Below, piece by piece: positions 46,501 through 57,554 of a stretch of DNA of 64,000 nt. Made by a program: the position numbers and the translations under genes. The stretch's first letter is position 1. Each line of letters starts with the position of its first letter. Source of the DNA: Acanthamoeba castellanii str. Neff (lineage: Eukaryota > Discosea > Longamoebia > Acanthamoebidae); assembly GCF_000313135.1 (NCBI RefSeq), contig NW_004457490.1:186311-250310 (forward strand), written 5' to 3'. The notes beneath the pieces were generated by a model that saw nothing but the letters and a program-made list of their open reading frames with translations, ran no database searches and was not told the origin of the DNA.

Positions 46501-47599
46501 TTCATCGTCGAGAGACTCTAAGTCGCTGTGCGTGATGAGTCACGCGCGGAGCATTCTGAATCAAGTGACTAACCGGGTGTGAGATTGCAACGGTGTCACG
46601 AGCAGACGAGCTACTTGATCACTGCGGCGGAGCACGCGTTCCCCCTGCACGCGCCCATGATGAACGAGAACAGGGAGCTCTCGCTGGCCATCGACGGTCG
46701 CACAGTATGCGTCTGTACGCAACACTCGCATATGACGCTCACGCCCGCCGTCCACTAGCAACTGCGCCGCGCTGGCTGACGCTTGACTTGCCTCGACACA
46801 GCGCTGTGGGACAGCATGGGAGTGGACAGCTACCGGCGGCTGCGGGCTCTGGCGGCTGGGTCGACCGACATGTTCGTCATCTGCTTTGCTGTTGATGACC
46901 CCGAATCCTACGCCTCCGTCAGAACCAAGGTTCAAAAACGTCATTCGCATTGTCACAGCCTTCTACGCGGCACACGACACACACCGCAGCAACTGACGCA
47001 CATGTGTCGGTACACCGCAGTGGGTGCCCGAAGTGCAGACGCACTCCAAGCCGTTCATCGTTTTGGCCCTCAAGACTGACCTGCGTCGTGTGGCGGGCTC
47101 CTCTGTCATTACGGAAGAGGAGGTGCGTTGCTCTCCCCCATTTATCAGCTGGCGGCGTGCATCGTTCACAATGCCGCGAGCATTCAATCAACCCCCCCCA
47201 ACGTCATCGTTGCTGCCTTACCTCCTTTGCAACACCAGGGCCGTAAGCTCGCTGAGGAAGTCGGGGCACAGGGCTACGCCGGTATCTCTCCTGACCTTCT
47301 CTCTCTCTCTCTCTCTCCATCTTTGTGTTGCCTTGTCCCTGCGCTGTTTCTTACGCTCTTTCCAGAGGCTTCGGCGCAGGACATGAGCGGGCTGCCCATG
47401 CCAATCCTGGAGTCGTACCGGGTACACACACCCCCCTCCCCACAAGGTCCCATGGTGCACCACTGTCTTACCCCCAAACGCGTTTGGGGTGGGCGCTGGG
47501 CAGGCGCGCATGAAGTTCCTCAGCTCGGGTCCGTCCGACGGCGCCAAGCGCCGAATAAGAACAAAGGGAAGGAGCCTCAGTGTCACGTCCTTTGAGTAA
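43598..47599 (+). CDS. UBA-like/coiled-coil/Rho-family GTPase fusion protein, 864 aa
   Basis: Exons 43598..43696, 43776..43924, 44082..44545, 44700..44933, 45027..45103, 45165..45518, 45617..46111, 46204..46312, 46396..46493, 46606..46696, 46802..46929, 47021..47122, 47239..47281, 47366..47421, 47504..47599; phases agree throughout and there is no internal stop. Residues 7-45 form a p47/NSFL1C-type UBA-like domain (FQSITGADEATARCFLESSNWNLE). A Glu/Arg coiled coil and about 450 residues without a recognised family follow. The last 185 residues are a Ras/Rho fold: P-loop GDDTVGKT at 687-694, switch II ALWDSMGVDSYRRLR (DTAG changed to DSMG, no catalytic Gln), ALKTDL for the base, and EASAQD. The C-terminus ends TSFE, so no prenylation box. 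Weak hydrolysis is inferred. Confidence 0.8.
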
Positions 47600-47809
47600 G
47601 CCTCGCCGATCACAGTTGAGAGCGCCGGCCCTGTGCAGGTGATCGACACACAAACCCTACAACTATATTTTCATTATAAACGTGTTTACCTTGTAAGGTT
47701 CGAACTAAGTGGTTTGTGCATGTTTACGGTCTTGCCCGTCAAGGGTCTTGACCCAAGAGGACGGCTCAAGTTTTTCTTCTTCTCCAGCTCCGTACTATTG
47801 ATAGAGGAG

Positions 47810-48455
47810 ATGAAGTGCGCGCTTGTGTGCCTCACGCTCGCCCTGTTGGCGTTCGCCGTGTGCGGTTCGCTGGGCAGTGACACCGCCATCAACTTCAACT
47901 TTGAGGGCATGATCCCCCCCGCTTCCGGCTCCGACGGCCCCAGGCACCACCAACTCAGAGTCTTTGAGGTCTCCACCACGGACGTGGCCACCCCTGGCTT
48001 CGGCTCCGACGAGAGCGCTCCCCTCATGACCGGTACGTGCCCCCCCTCCCACCGCCACACTACACAACAATCCACAAAAACGTTTACGTCTTGATCAACT
48101 TCATCCTCAACTCCTGGTATTGAGCCAAGCTAATGGTGCCTCAGACGTGTGGGCCAACCAGCTGTGGGATGAGGACAAGAGCGAGGTGGTGGGCTATGAC
48201 ATTGGTCAGTGCACCATCACCCCGGCCGTCAACAACGAGGGTCCCCTCTACCAGCTCTGCCACGTCACCCACTTCTACAACGGCGGCGCCGACCAGCTGG
48301 TCGTTTTGGGCGCCACCACCTTCGAGTCCGAGCCCCAGACTGTGTCCATTGTGGGCGGCGCTGGCGCTTACGCTGGTGCCTACGGCAGCTGCACCTACCA
48401 GCCCTTCCCCAACTACGACGTCCACTACGTCTGCGACTTCTACACCCCGAACTAA
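47810..48455 (+). CDS. Secreted dirigent/allene-oxide-cyclase-like beta-barrel protein, 182 aa
   Basis: Exons 47810..48032 and 48130..48455. Signal peptide KCALVCLTLALLAFAVCGSLG. The mature part has the 8-stranded AOC/dirigent signature: VVGYDIGQCT, then YQLCHVTHFYNGGADQLVVLGAT and VSIVGGAGAYAGAYGSCTY near the end, followed by HYVCDFYTPN. Length fits a single barrel. In plants such barrels guide coupling reactions, but many amoebal and oomycete members have unknown roles. The acceptor at 48130 was chosen by phase among two close AGs. Probably extracellular. Confidence 0.78.
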
Positions 48456-48820
48456 ACCATCACATCGTCGTTCTGGAAATGTAATGAATGCCGTTGCACA
48501 TCACCAAGTGTAGTTGTATCGTGTGGGAGTTTGTGAGTTGCGGAGCTTGTGCGCGTTCGGGAAGCGAAATTCGGGCCGCATGTCGCCCACACGATGACGG
48601 AGGGCTGATGAGAGGCCGAGGGACCACAGCTGCAAAGGGCCTCTGCATAAACGATTGGTCAAAGGGAGAGGGGCAGCTCGAACCGCCCCGCGGGATGATC
48701 AGAAGGACGCACACCCTTGTCAGGCCATCCGGTAGGCTACTAAGACTCACCACAGCACAGGCCACAGAGCGCCTAAACACAACCCTAAGGCAAGCACTCA
48801 CCACATACCCTGAGGAGGGG
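48456..48820. other. Spacer upstream of the hydrolase gene
   Basis: 365 bp. One frame is open from 48488 into the hydrolase start, but the predicted extension is Arg/Cys-rich and precedes a good signal anchor, so I treat it as leader. Confidence 0.4.
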
Positions 48821-49872
48821 ATGGCTGTGAGTTGGCGATTGCTAATATGTGCCGCGGTGGTGCTCGTTCTCGCGTGGTGTGCTGTTTGGCACAGCAGACA
48901 CCACTACTACTCAGTACAGCAAGAGAAGAAGATGGCAGATGAAGTGAAGGTGGAGGCCGCGCCCGGGATCTTTCTCTCGGGCAACCTCAACATTCCGCCC
49001 GGCGCCAAGGGCATCGTCGTGTTCGCCCACGGCAGCGGCAGCGGCCGCTTCAGGTGCGGTGCCGGCCACGCTCTCTCGTGAGTGGGCTTGAGATTGTTAA
49101 CACGACACGCACGCACACACAACACGCAACACGACACGACACGCAACACAGCCCGAGGAACAGATACGTGGCGCGGGTGATGCAGGAGGGAGGGCTGGGA
49201 ACGTTCCTGTTCGATCTGCTCACGCCCAAGGAGGAGGAGATCGACGACGTCACGCGCGAGCTGCGCTTCAACATCCCCTTCCTGGCCGACCGCATGGTCA
49301 CCGTGACCAAGTGGCTGCGCGGCACCGATGCCACGAAGGACCTCAACGTGGGCTACTTCGGCGCCAGCACCGGCGGCGGGGCGGCCATCGTCGCTGCCGC
49401 GCGGCTCAAGGGCGATCCGCAGGTCCAGGCCGTCGTGTCCCGCGGCGGACGGCCCGACCTCGCAGGTCCGTTGATGATGAAGTTGAAGAAGAGATCGAGC
49501 CTGACGATGATAATCATGGAATGTGATGTGCAGGCAAGTCGCTGCGTGACTGCATCGTGCCGACGCTGCTCCTGGTGGGCGGCTGGGACGGCCCCGTGAT
49601 CGACATGAACAAGGACGCGCTCGACAAGCTTGCCGCTCCAGGTTTGGTCCCCACCTTCACCACCACCATCACCAGACCAGGGAGTCAGTCACTACTAACA
49701 CGACAGGTGTGGTGCGGTGGTGCGAGCAGTGAAGGAGCTGAGGATCATACCGGGCGCGACGCACCTGTTCGAGGAGCCCGGCAAGCTGGAGGAGGTGGCC
49801 CGCCAGGCCCGCGACTGGTTCAAGAAGTACCTCGATACCCCGCAGGCCCCCTCGGCCAGCGAGGAGAGATGA
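48821..49872 (+). CDS. Dienelactone-hydrolase-like alpha/beta hydrolase with N-terminal membrane anchor, 266 aa
   Basis: Exons 48821..49053, 49152..49465, 49534..49641, 49727..49872. Oxyanion motif IVVFAHGSGSGR, then SPRNRYVARVMQEGGLGTFLFDLLTPKEEE, nucleophile elbow GYFGASTGGGAA (Ser), acid region PTLLLVGGWDGPVIDMN and catalytic His in PGATHLFEEPGKLEEVARQARDWF. This pattern is that of bacterial small hydrolases, often fused to or beside phosphoribosyltransferases. Residues 1-25 (MAVSWRLLICAAVVLVLAWCAVW) form a signal anchor absent from bacterial versions; a second Met (MADEVKVE) could give a soluble form. Bacterial origin is an inference from resemblance only. Confidence 0.85.
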
Positions 49873-50500
49873 GACAGAAGACGATGAACACACCACGAGG
49901 TGTAGAACAACGGAGAGAGAGGGAAGAAGGCGAGGGAGGAGAGGGCAAGGTGGGTGGTGATAAAGATACATTTACTCTTGGTGCCCTGGCGGTTGGAGGA
50001 GGGACGACGGACGATAGAGGAGAAAGGGAGCGCGCGCAGGAGCACGCGCGAACTGTGGAAGGAGCGGCGAAGGGGCAACCGGACCCCATTCGTCATCAGG
50101 CTCCGTTCTGCGGAATATCGAACCGCACGGGGCAAGCTGCTCTTCAGAAGGGCCGCCCTCTCTCCGCGTCGTCGTCGACCTTACAAAACTGCCACGCGCG
50201 CGGCTGTCGATTCGCTGTCGCTGAGGCCTCGTCGTGCCCATCTGGGCGAATGTATCTCTGGGTCTCGCTCCCACTCCAGCTCGGGCTGTATCCAGCAGCC
50301 TCGCTTGCTTGTTTGCTTGCGTCCTCGTCCCTCCTGATCTCTGTAGCCTCCACTCTCTTCTTCGTCCTTCGCCTCTTTCTTCCTTTCCAACCTCCTCGCG
50401 ACCGACAGCACCCGGCTTGCCGCCCATCGCCGTCCTCGAAGCGGTTCCGCTTTCGCGTTTCGCTTTCGCTTTCGTTCTTTCTTTGGTTGGTGGTGCCGTT
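49873..50500. other. Gap between convergent genes
   Basis: 628 bp between the hydrolase stop and the PAH-protein stop. Long open frames exist on both strands because of GC content, but translations are Ser/Arg-rich without motifs. 50440-50490 repeats CTTTCG. Probably 3' UTRs. Confidence 0.45.
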
Positions 50501-51194
50501 TCACCAGCCCGTCGAGACCGTGACGGTCTGCAGCTGGGCCGGCTGCTCGGGTTGCACCTCGTCCGAGACGTTTGCGTTGTTGACGTTGGCGGCGACGACG
50601 GCCGGGTGTGTCGGCTTGGCGCCGCTCGAGTGGCCGATCGGCAGGAAGGTGTTGAAGCCGATGAGCAGGTTGGGATGTCCCTCGAACAGCTGGTACACCT
50701 GCGTCACCAGGCCCGTGATCTCCACCCTTGTTGGTGGACACACGAACAAGGAGAAGAAGTTTAGTCTGAGACGGACGCGCTGGGATTGGCGGTTGTTTTA
50801 AAACAAAAGTCCGAAAAAATAAAATAGGAATTAGGAAAGGTGACTGGGCAGGCCAACCAACGGGACCAGAACACAAAAATAGAAACGAGAGGAAAGCCAA
50901 GGAGGCCAAGGATGAGGAGAGAAATCATATAGATTGGGAGATGGAAAGATAAAGAAATAAAATATGAATGGGATGTAGGAGTAGTTACCTTTGTTCCTTG
51001 AAGGCGTGCATGACGGCGAGGAAGGCGCGGTAGACTTCGGGTCGCTCGGCGAAGGTGCGCTTGACTCGCTCGAGGTAGCTCACGGCTCGCTTGAGCACGC
51101 GCGAGGGAGCCTGCGCGGGCGCGCCGCCCTCGAAAGCCTCGCCGCCCTGGGCCTGGTCCCTCTGCACCCTACACACGCTCCTCGGTTGCCTCAT
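50501..51194 (-). CDS. Small Sin3-like protein with a single PAH domain, 143 aa
   Basis: Exons 50989..51194 and 50501..50726. The paired amphipathic helix is spliced from both: AVSYLERVKRTFAERPEVYRAFLAVMHAFKEQR and VEITGLVTQVYQLFEGHPNLLIGFNTFLPIG, matching Sin3 PAH repeats. Full Sin3 has three or four PAHs plus the HDAC-interaction domain; none of that is here. The tail is Asn/Val/Gln-rich. Similar one-PAH proteins (SNL-like) exist in plants. It could act as a competitor or adaptor for Sin3-binding repressors. The upstream frame is open past the chosen Met, so the N-terminus may be longer. Confidence 0.8.
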
Positions 51195-51814
51195 CTTCCT
51201 CGTCTTCGCTTTCGCTTTCGTTCTTTGGTGCGCTCTTCGCTCTTCGCGTTTTGACGACGAAACTCGACGTTCGTTGTTTGTTTGGTTGTTTTGTGCGAGT
51301 CGGTGGTGTGTGTGCTGGTCTCTCGTAACCAAAGGAGTGAGGACTCTGCGGACTGCGGCGGGCTGCGAAGAGGCTAACTAACTCTAAAAGAGGAGAGCTC
51401 TTTGGTTGAGGTGAGCGTGAGAGACAAGCGAAGCAAGGAGGAGGGGCGCCGTTTTGCCTGTGGCCCTTCTCCCCTTCGGGCCTGCCAACGGCGAGTGGAC
51501 ATCGTTCTCCGGTGTCACGGCGCGTCGCACGTGCTTCATTACCTGGCAAACACCGATCGGAATGTGCATGCTTCGCGTGCGTGGGAGGTTAAAACCGTCG
51601 ACCACCGATTCCAACTGGATTTCGGTTGGCGGGCGCATAAACTGACACGGGGTTTTGCTGTGCACGTGTCAGGCTTTTGTGATCCGAAATTTCTGAAGTC
51701 CGGTCGGACGCAAAACAAAATTCTGCGGAATGAAATCATTTTTCTCTTCTGTTTCTCTCGACTTTTTCGTGCCTGGATTTTACACGGGGCGGAGCGCGCG
51801 AACGAGACAAAGAG
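51195..51814. other. Divergent promoter region
   Basis: 620 bp between the PAH protein and the F-box protein. It includes short GAAAGC/CTTTCG repeats near 51210-51250. No supported gene. Confidence 0.4.
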
Positions 51815-53601
51815 ATGGCCACGGACGGGACTGCAAACCGCACACCACGGCGGGCAGATGATGATGATGATGATCTAGACCACGTCGGGCTGTTCCCGTT
51901 CGATCAGCTGCCGCCCGAGCTTCAAACGCACATTTTCTTGGCACTCGATCTGCCCTCGCTGGCGGCCGCCATGCGGGTTTCGCCCACCTGGTGCGCCATG
52001 ATTGAGGAGCCGGTCATGTGGAAACTCAAGTACGCTCGCTTCTCGCCTTCTTCGCCTTCCTTAGCACCACCAGGTCGCTGACAACTGGGTGCATCATCTG
52101 CAGATGCCTCCGCGATTTCCCACACTATCTCGAGGGGGCGCCTTTGCCGGAGCAGGACTGCGTCGTCCCTGATGAACAGAACTACAAACGTATGCGACCC
52201 CTCGCTTGACACCCAACACACACACACACCATGCACCACGCACACGGATGCGCGACACTAACGCCCTTGCTCTCTCATCAGTGACGTTGGATGAGCTGGA
52301 GGACGCAGTGAGTCGTGGAACGAGCAGGCACTGCTGCGCCTGATCGCGCTCATCCACAGGTTCACGCAGACCTACGCCGATGACGAGAACAGCACCGAGA
52401 CTGAGGAGGGACGCGGACGAGACCGAAGTCGACGCCATCGCAGGTGACACTGGCTTCTCACCGCTGCCCGAACGCGGAGGTGAAGCCGAAACGGCAAAGA
52501 ACTCAGGAGGACGAGCACACAACGCAGCGCGAGGAGGCACCGGCAGCAGCAGCAAGAGACCAGAGATTGGAAGCAGTTCTACAGGCAGTGCCTCGGGTGC
52601 CCGTACCTCGACGGGCGCTGGATTGGCGACTATCGCTCGCACGGCAAGGAGCTGGTTCACATCTCTCACAGAGGCTTCCGCGTGCTGGCCACCAAGATCA
52701 CGGGTAACCCTTCCACTGATGTCGATCTGTCCTCCCGCTTTTCCTGCCCGCCGCTTACCCAGTCCCTCCCATTTTTTTGACAACAATGCAGGCGATGCCA
52801 ACGTACCTGCGGGCAAGCCCACATGGAGGATGACGATGGCTGCCAAGGGTGATAGGGGCAAAGGACAGGTACTGCAGTGGCTGCTCTCCCCACAGCAGCT
52901 GTGATGACGAGCGTTGGTTGGCTAACCCTGACTTGCCTTGCAGATGCATTTGGCGGACACAGGCTATAAGCGGCCAAGGTGGGGCAGAGCTTACTTGGAA
53001 GTTGTGGTACGTAGGAGCTCTGCCCACTCGTTCTCTTTCCCCCCTCCCTCCTCTTCCTCTTCATCTCTTTGCTCACAGTACTGGTGTGGCTGTGCAGGAT
53101 AAAAACAACCTGGTGGTCAAGTGGTTTTACGGCGTCCATCCTTCGCAGCACTTTGATACCTACTATGAGAGGGTCAAGGAATCCGGCTCAGGCGAAGCAG
53201 ATCAGGACACAGAGATGCCAGAAGGGGAGGTGCAGGAGGCAGAGCAAGGGCGTGACAGTCGAGCACGAGAACGGGAGACCGTCGCGACGGGCGACAGTGC
53301 GGCTGCTGGCGACGACGAAGAAGAAAGGGAGAGGAAGAGGGCCAAGCGAGAGGTGACCGAAAGTGGATTTGCCTTTCGTCTTGTGCGCTCACCCGACACT
53401 GGCCAAATGTACGTGCTCGAGGAGAACGACGGGGAGGAGGGCCATGACGAAGCTGGGGACGTGGAGCAAGGAGAATACGAGGACGACGAGAGCGACGAGG
53501 AAGACAGCGAAGACGACTTCTACGAGGAACTGGTTTCAACACAACACAACGGCTCTGAGGTCGACGACGCTGGCCACGATGATGATGGCGACCGGCAGTA
53601 G
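51815..53601 (+). CDS. FBXO31-like F-box protein, about 415 aa, one frame break
   Basis: Likely SCF adaptor. Exons 51815..52029, 52104..52189, 52282..52443, 52564..52703, 52792..52868, 52944..53006, 53098..53601. F-box at about 32-70: FDQLPPELQTHIFLALDLPSLAAAMRVSPTWCAMIEE. Then RDWKQFYRQC and LDGRWIGDYRSHGKELVHISHRGFRVLATKITGDANVPAGKPTW, which resembles the lipocalin-like domain of FBXO31. The C-terminal 120 residues are very acidic (EYEDDESDEEDSEDDFYEE). In exon 3 LTLDELEDA and ESWNEQALLRLIALIHRF lie in different frames with no room for an intron; one missing base near 52308 would repair it. It may be a sequencing error. Confidence 0.78.
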
Positions 53602-53774
53602 CACCACCGCCTCGATTTACCGTTCTCATACACCACCTTCGCGCTCGCAGTGTTTCCCTGCGTTTCTGGTTTGTGTATTGTTGTTGTTCTTTGGGGCGAT
53701 AAAGCTTGGTAGGCGTGGTGCGTTGGTCGAGGTGTCTTGCGTGTCCGTCTCGAGGGCCGTCTAAAACGACATTC

Positions 53775-53849
53775 GCGGGTTCGAATCCCGCCGCCTCCAT
53801 CACCAGGAGGCGTGGCCGAGTGGTCTAAGGCGTTGAACTTAGGATTCAA
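53775..53849 (+). tRNA. tRNA-Leu(UAG) halves in permuted order (3' half before 5' half)
   Basis: 53775-53799 is a perfect tRNA 3' end: T-stem GCGGG/CCCGC, T-loop TTCGAAT (B box GGTTCGAATCC), acceptor strand CGCCTCC, discriminator A. After six bases (TCACCA) comes 53806-53849, a perfect 5' part: acceptor GGAGGCG pairing 7/7 with the upstream strand, TGGCCGAGTGG A box, D-stem GCC/GGC, anticodon stem TTGAA/TTCAA, loop CTTAGGA with anticodon TAG. No T-arm lies downstream and no D-arm upstream. The variable arm cannot be rebuilt with certainty. Flanks can pair: TCTCGAGG (53748-53755) with CCTCGAGA (53873-53880) and CGTC (53758-53761) with GACG (53865-53868). Either a circularly permuted gene or a relic of two tandem genes. 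Confidence 0.55.
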
Positions 53850-54116
53850 ATTTACTTCGAACCTGACGCAGTCCTCGAGAGTAAGTGGCAAGCCCGTCAT
53901 GGGCCTGAGGCACCTGACGCTATCACCACCCCTTCCTTCTCTTTTTCCTCTTCTTGTGCGCTGCTGCTCGTGCTCGTCGGCGGTACTCGCGAACAAAAAA
54001 AGGCGGGAAAGAAGAAGGTGGCAAACAAAAAAAAAGGCGGGAAAGGGGACAACGCTCGAGCTTGGAATCAGCTTTGTTTGATTTCAGCAAGAGTAGAGGG
54101 CCACGAACTGAAAGAG

Positions 54117-57100
54117 ATGACAGAAAGGCGGATCTATCAGAAGTTGAACGATTTAGGATACTCCAATAATGCTCAACGTACAAATCCGAAATCGGGTTGC
54201 ACTGAAGAGGAGGAGGTGGCCATCTTCAACTTCCTGCTTCCCAAATACGACTCCGCTTTCGCGCTGGGCGACTGGTTGAGCACCGATGAGCGGAAGACCA
54301 CCATCCTCCGGTACGTGCCAGCCCCACCCCGGGTTAGCCCACCCAAGAGGTGGTACGCGTCGTCTCGACTCCGCCTGAAAAGAGAGCTCTGCACCCGGTG
54401 TATAGGTACATGAAGAACCTCGGGCTGGCACACCACTTCCACGGCAAGGCGCAGCAGGTGGGAGCCGCTGAGTGCAAGCAGGAGAACTGGCAGGCGATCA
54501 CCGAGCTCATCCAGAAGCTGGAGAAGCGGCACGGTGCTGACGCGCTCTACGAAGACAAGGAGAACCATAGCCGCGGCGCCGTATGTTCTTCGCTTTTCTT
54601 TCCTGTGGGCTCTTGTCCTTCTCGTCATGTTGGTTCTTCGCTCATACGTCATCCACGCCAGGTTCGTAAGAATGGCGGTGGCGGCGGCGGCTGCATCCAG
54701 GACCAGCATGCCGAATCCCTCCACATGCCCGCTACCCGACAACGGTACCTCTTCCCTCGGCTTTGTCTGAGCAGTCTCTGCTTTTAGTGCCACCTTACCT
54801 CTTCAGGTAGTTCATCCGCTAATCGTATATTTTTGGCCTCCTTTACATATGGCAGAGCGCTCGGCATCAAGGAGGTAGAGTCGCTCGCCCTTGATGAAGT
54901 GGCCAAGAAGATGACCGGCCGACGCGCGGCATCGCTTGGCCGTACAGAGCTGGCCTACATCGTTGAAGTCCACCACGCGCAGATGAAGGACAAACTTGCA
55001 GTACGTTGTATGTTGATGTCTATGTGTCGCTCCAGCACTTAGCACGGCTGCCTGCTTGTTCGAAACACTATGTTTCACACCCCTCGCAGGAGAAACAGAA
55101 GCAAGTGGAGAAGCAAACCAAGAGGCAGCAGTGTGAAGAGGAATTCGCCCTCGAGCAGTTGAAAATGAACATTGCCAAGCTCGAAAACACGGTTCATACC
55201 ACCGCCACTTCTCAGTTTGCCGCCATGGCCCGGACCGCACATGATCCGCGCGTTGCCTCACTGACGTGCTTTCCACTGCAGTTGATTAAGGCCGAGCGAT
55301 CGCCGTCGGCGGGCAGCCACGCCGAGAAGCTGCCCAACGTCAAGAGGTTGACCGAAGAGCTCAAGGCGCTCAAGAAACAGCACATGGCCATGCTCATGCA
55401 AGCGGGCCTGGCGGAGGAGGAGATCAAGAAGAAGGCGGAGGTCCTGCGACAGAAGGAGCGCGCGATCGATCATCTCGCCAAGCGAGAGCAGGCCAAGCTG
55501 ACACAGCGCAACAGCGACGGCGATATGGCGACCACGGCGAGTGCCGCCAGAGCTGCTGTCAGGGCGCCCACCAGCGACGAGCGCTACGTCGCAGACGAGA
55601 GGAAACCAAAGCCAGCTCTGGCCGTGCCCAACTCGTCCGAACCCCAGAGGAGCGACGCCAAGATCAGCAAAGTGGTGGTGCTCAACACCGGGGCAACGAG
55701 GAGCGATGAGAGCCCAAGCACGTCGGGCGATGAACTGGAAGAGCGGCAGGAGGAGAAGAGGGCGAGACCGGCGGCGGCCGCAGCGAGAACGACGACCGCG
55801 AGCGGCGCGGCAGTGAAACCGAAAAGGAGCCAGATCAAAGAGGCGAAAACGAAGACCGACGAGCGCGAGTCCAAGCCTAGGACCGTGCGGGCGACGGCCA
55901 AGCGGCGAGAACAAGGAGAAGAGCGATCGACGACGACAAAGCGACAACAGCCGCGTGAAGAGGAGAAGCTGCAGCGCGACGACGAGCGGTTGCTGAAGAA
56001 ATGCGAAAAGGAGAGGAGGGCGATGAAGGAGGGTCGTCAGCGCCTCCCGAGGATCAACGAGGTGCTGAAGGGGTGGGGCGGCAGCTGCCTCCCTCCGCAG
56101 CAGCACGAGCACCACTTCCTCGACCGGCTGAACAAGGAGCGGCGCAAGCGGGTCAAGCAGATGAGGTCCGACGCGGTGCGGAAGGTGAAGGAACGCAGAA
56201 AGAGCAGGACCAGCGCCATCGGCGGCACCGACGAAGCGGCTTCCATCATCGTGGTCAAGGACACCCCGTGGGCGACGAAGCGGAAGAAGAAGGCCAGCGC
56301 CACTGCCTCCGCCGGCAAGCCCGTGCGAGGGCGACTCACCTTTGCCGACACCGAGAGCGAAGACGACGACGAAGACGACAGAAGGTGCACGGGAACGACC
56401 ATAGATTCGAACGACGACGACGACACATCGTCATCATCGTCATCAGAAGAGGAAGACGAGGAGGTGGACGCGATCACGGAGGGATATGACGAAAGCGATG
56501 GCGATGGCAATGGCGATGACCTGGTCGTTGAGATGTGGGACGATGGGCACGGCGAGGAGGGCGAGTACCAGGCAGCAGGGAGCAGCGACGAAGATGATGG
56601 GAAGATCGTCGAGCCTCCCAGGGACGAGGGCATCAGCAAGGTGAGCGCAACGGTCATCCTGAACATAGATCCGGCGGAGAGGAGCGGTAAAGGCAGTGGC
56701 GAGCGGCGACCAAACGAGTTCCCGCACGACAACGAGGTGGATGAGGGCGAGAGCGAGAGCGAGAACGACGACGACGAGGAGGAAAGCGACGAAGAGAGCG
56801 AGCCAGAGGCCGAAGTGCTGGGTTACTTGAGAAAGGCCAGAAAGGAGTGGCGTTGGCAGAGAGACAGACCCGAGCGAGAAAGGGTGGAGGGCAAGCGGCG
56901 GACCGCCGAGAAGCGGAGGTCGCAGGGGAGGAAGCACGAAGAGAGACGAAAGAGCGAAAAGAGAAAGGAGCAGCGGGAGCTGGACGAGGTGGTGTCTACT
57001 GACGGCGGGGAGGGCCTCGAGCGAGGGGAGCACCAGAGGGCCAAGATGAAGGCTCTGGTGGCTGAGTATCTTCGCGACCTGGCCGAACCTGCGACCGACC

Positions 57101-57485
57101 TCACCCAGCTTGAGGAAAGCTACGCAGAGCCTCTGAGTGAAGAGACCCAGCAACTGCAGGCCCTGGTTGCGGTACCAACACCGCGCTTAACCGTGTTGGC
57201 CCTTCCAGTCGTGACTCAGTCTCGTGAGTGCGCCGTGGTTTTGTTGTGTGTAAACAACAACGACAGGTGTTTGAAGCGCGAGCGCGGAACAGAGCCGCGG
57301 GGGAGGTGGCGCTGGACGAGGACCTGCTCCGCATGTCACTCGAGGAGAAGAAGAGGGCCTTGTGGGGCGACAATTACCACGCCGACAACATCAAGTGGGC
57401 CATCGCACAACAACAGCAGCGCCAGGCACAGAATGGAGCTGACAAAGCAGCGACAGCGACCACAGCTGGAGTGAGACGAAGCTGA
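54117..57485 (+). CDS. Large charged coiled-coil protein, about 935 aa, family not recognised
   Basis: Exons 54117..54310, 54406..54580, 54662..54744, 54856..55000, 55090..55191, 55282..57171, 57267..57485. A folded N-terminal region (IYQKLNDLGYSNN, IFNFLLPKYDSAFALGDWL, YMKNLGLAHHFHGKA) looks like a small helical domain of the calponin-homology kind seen in cytoskeletal coiled-coil proteins; this is a guess. Residues about 230-850 are Lys/Glu/Arg/Asp-rich coiled coil and disordered acidic blocks (SEDDDEDD, EEEDEEVDAITEG). The 90-bp piece 55192-55281 is a multiple of three and open, yet has a donor, a CTGAC branch and a CTTTCCACTGCAG-like end, so I treat it as an intron. The frame is open about 150 nt upstream of the chosen Met. 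Confidence 0.65.
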
Positions 57486-57554
57486 AAACACATCAATTTG
57501 TAACTACTACATAACTACATTACACACTATCGTGACACCGTGAACAGGATCACA

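Noticed and set aside
47690..47720. Box-B-like GGTTCGAACTA
   Set aside because: No pairing T-stem, no acceptor or A box nearby.
49557..50801. 414-codon plus-strand ORF
   Set aside because: Starts inside the hydrolase gene in the wrong frame and ends opposite the PAH gene; no domain content.
53700..53800. A normal tRNA gene from GTAGGCG (about 53710) to CGCCTCCA
   Set aside because: Acceptor position 2 mismatches, and neither a D-stem nor an anticodon stem can form between them.
53806..53930. A normal tRNA-Leu gene running downstream
   Set aside because: No T-arm or CGCCTCC strand is found in the next 120 bases.
55258..57153. Two long minus-strand ORFs (285 and 236 codons)
   Set aside because: Complement of the charged coiled-coil gene; Leu/Arg/Ser-rich shadows.
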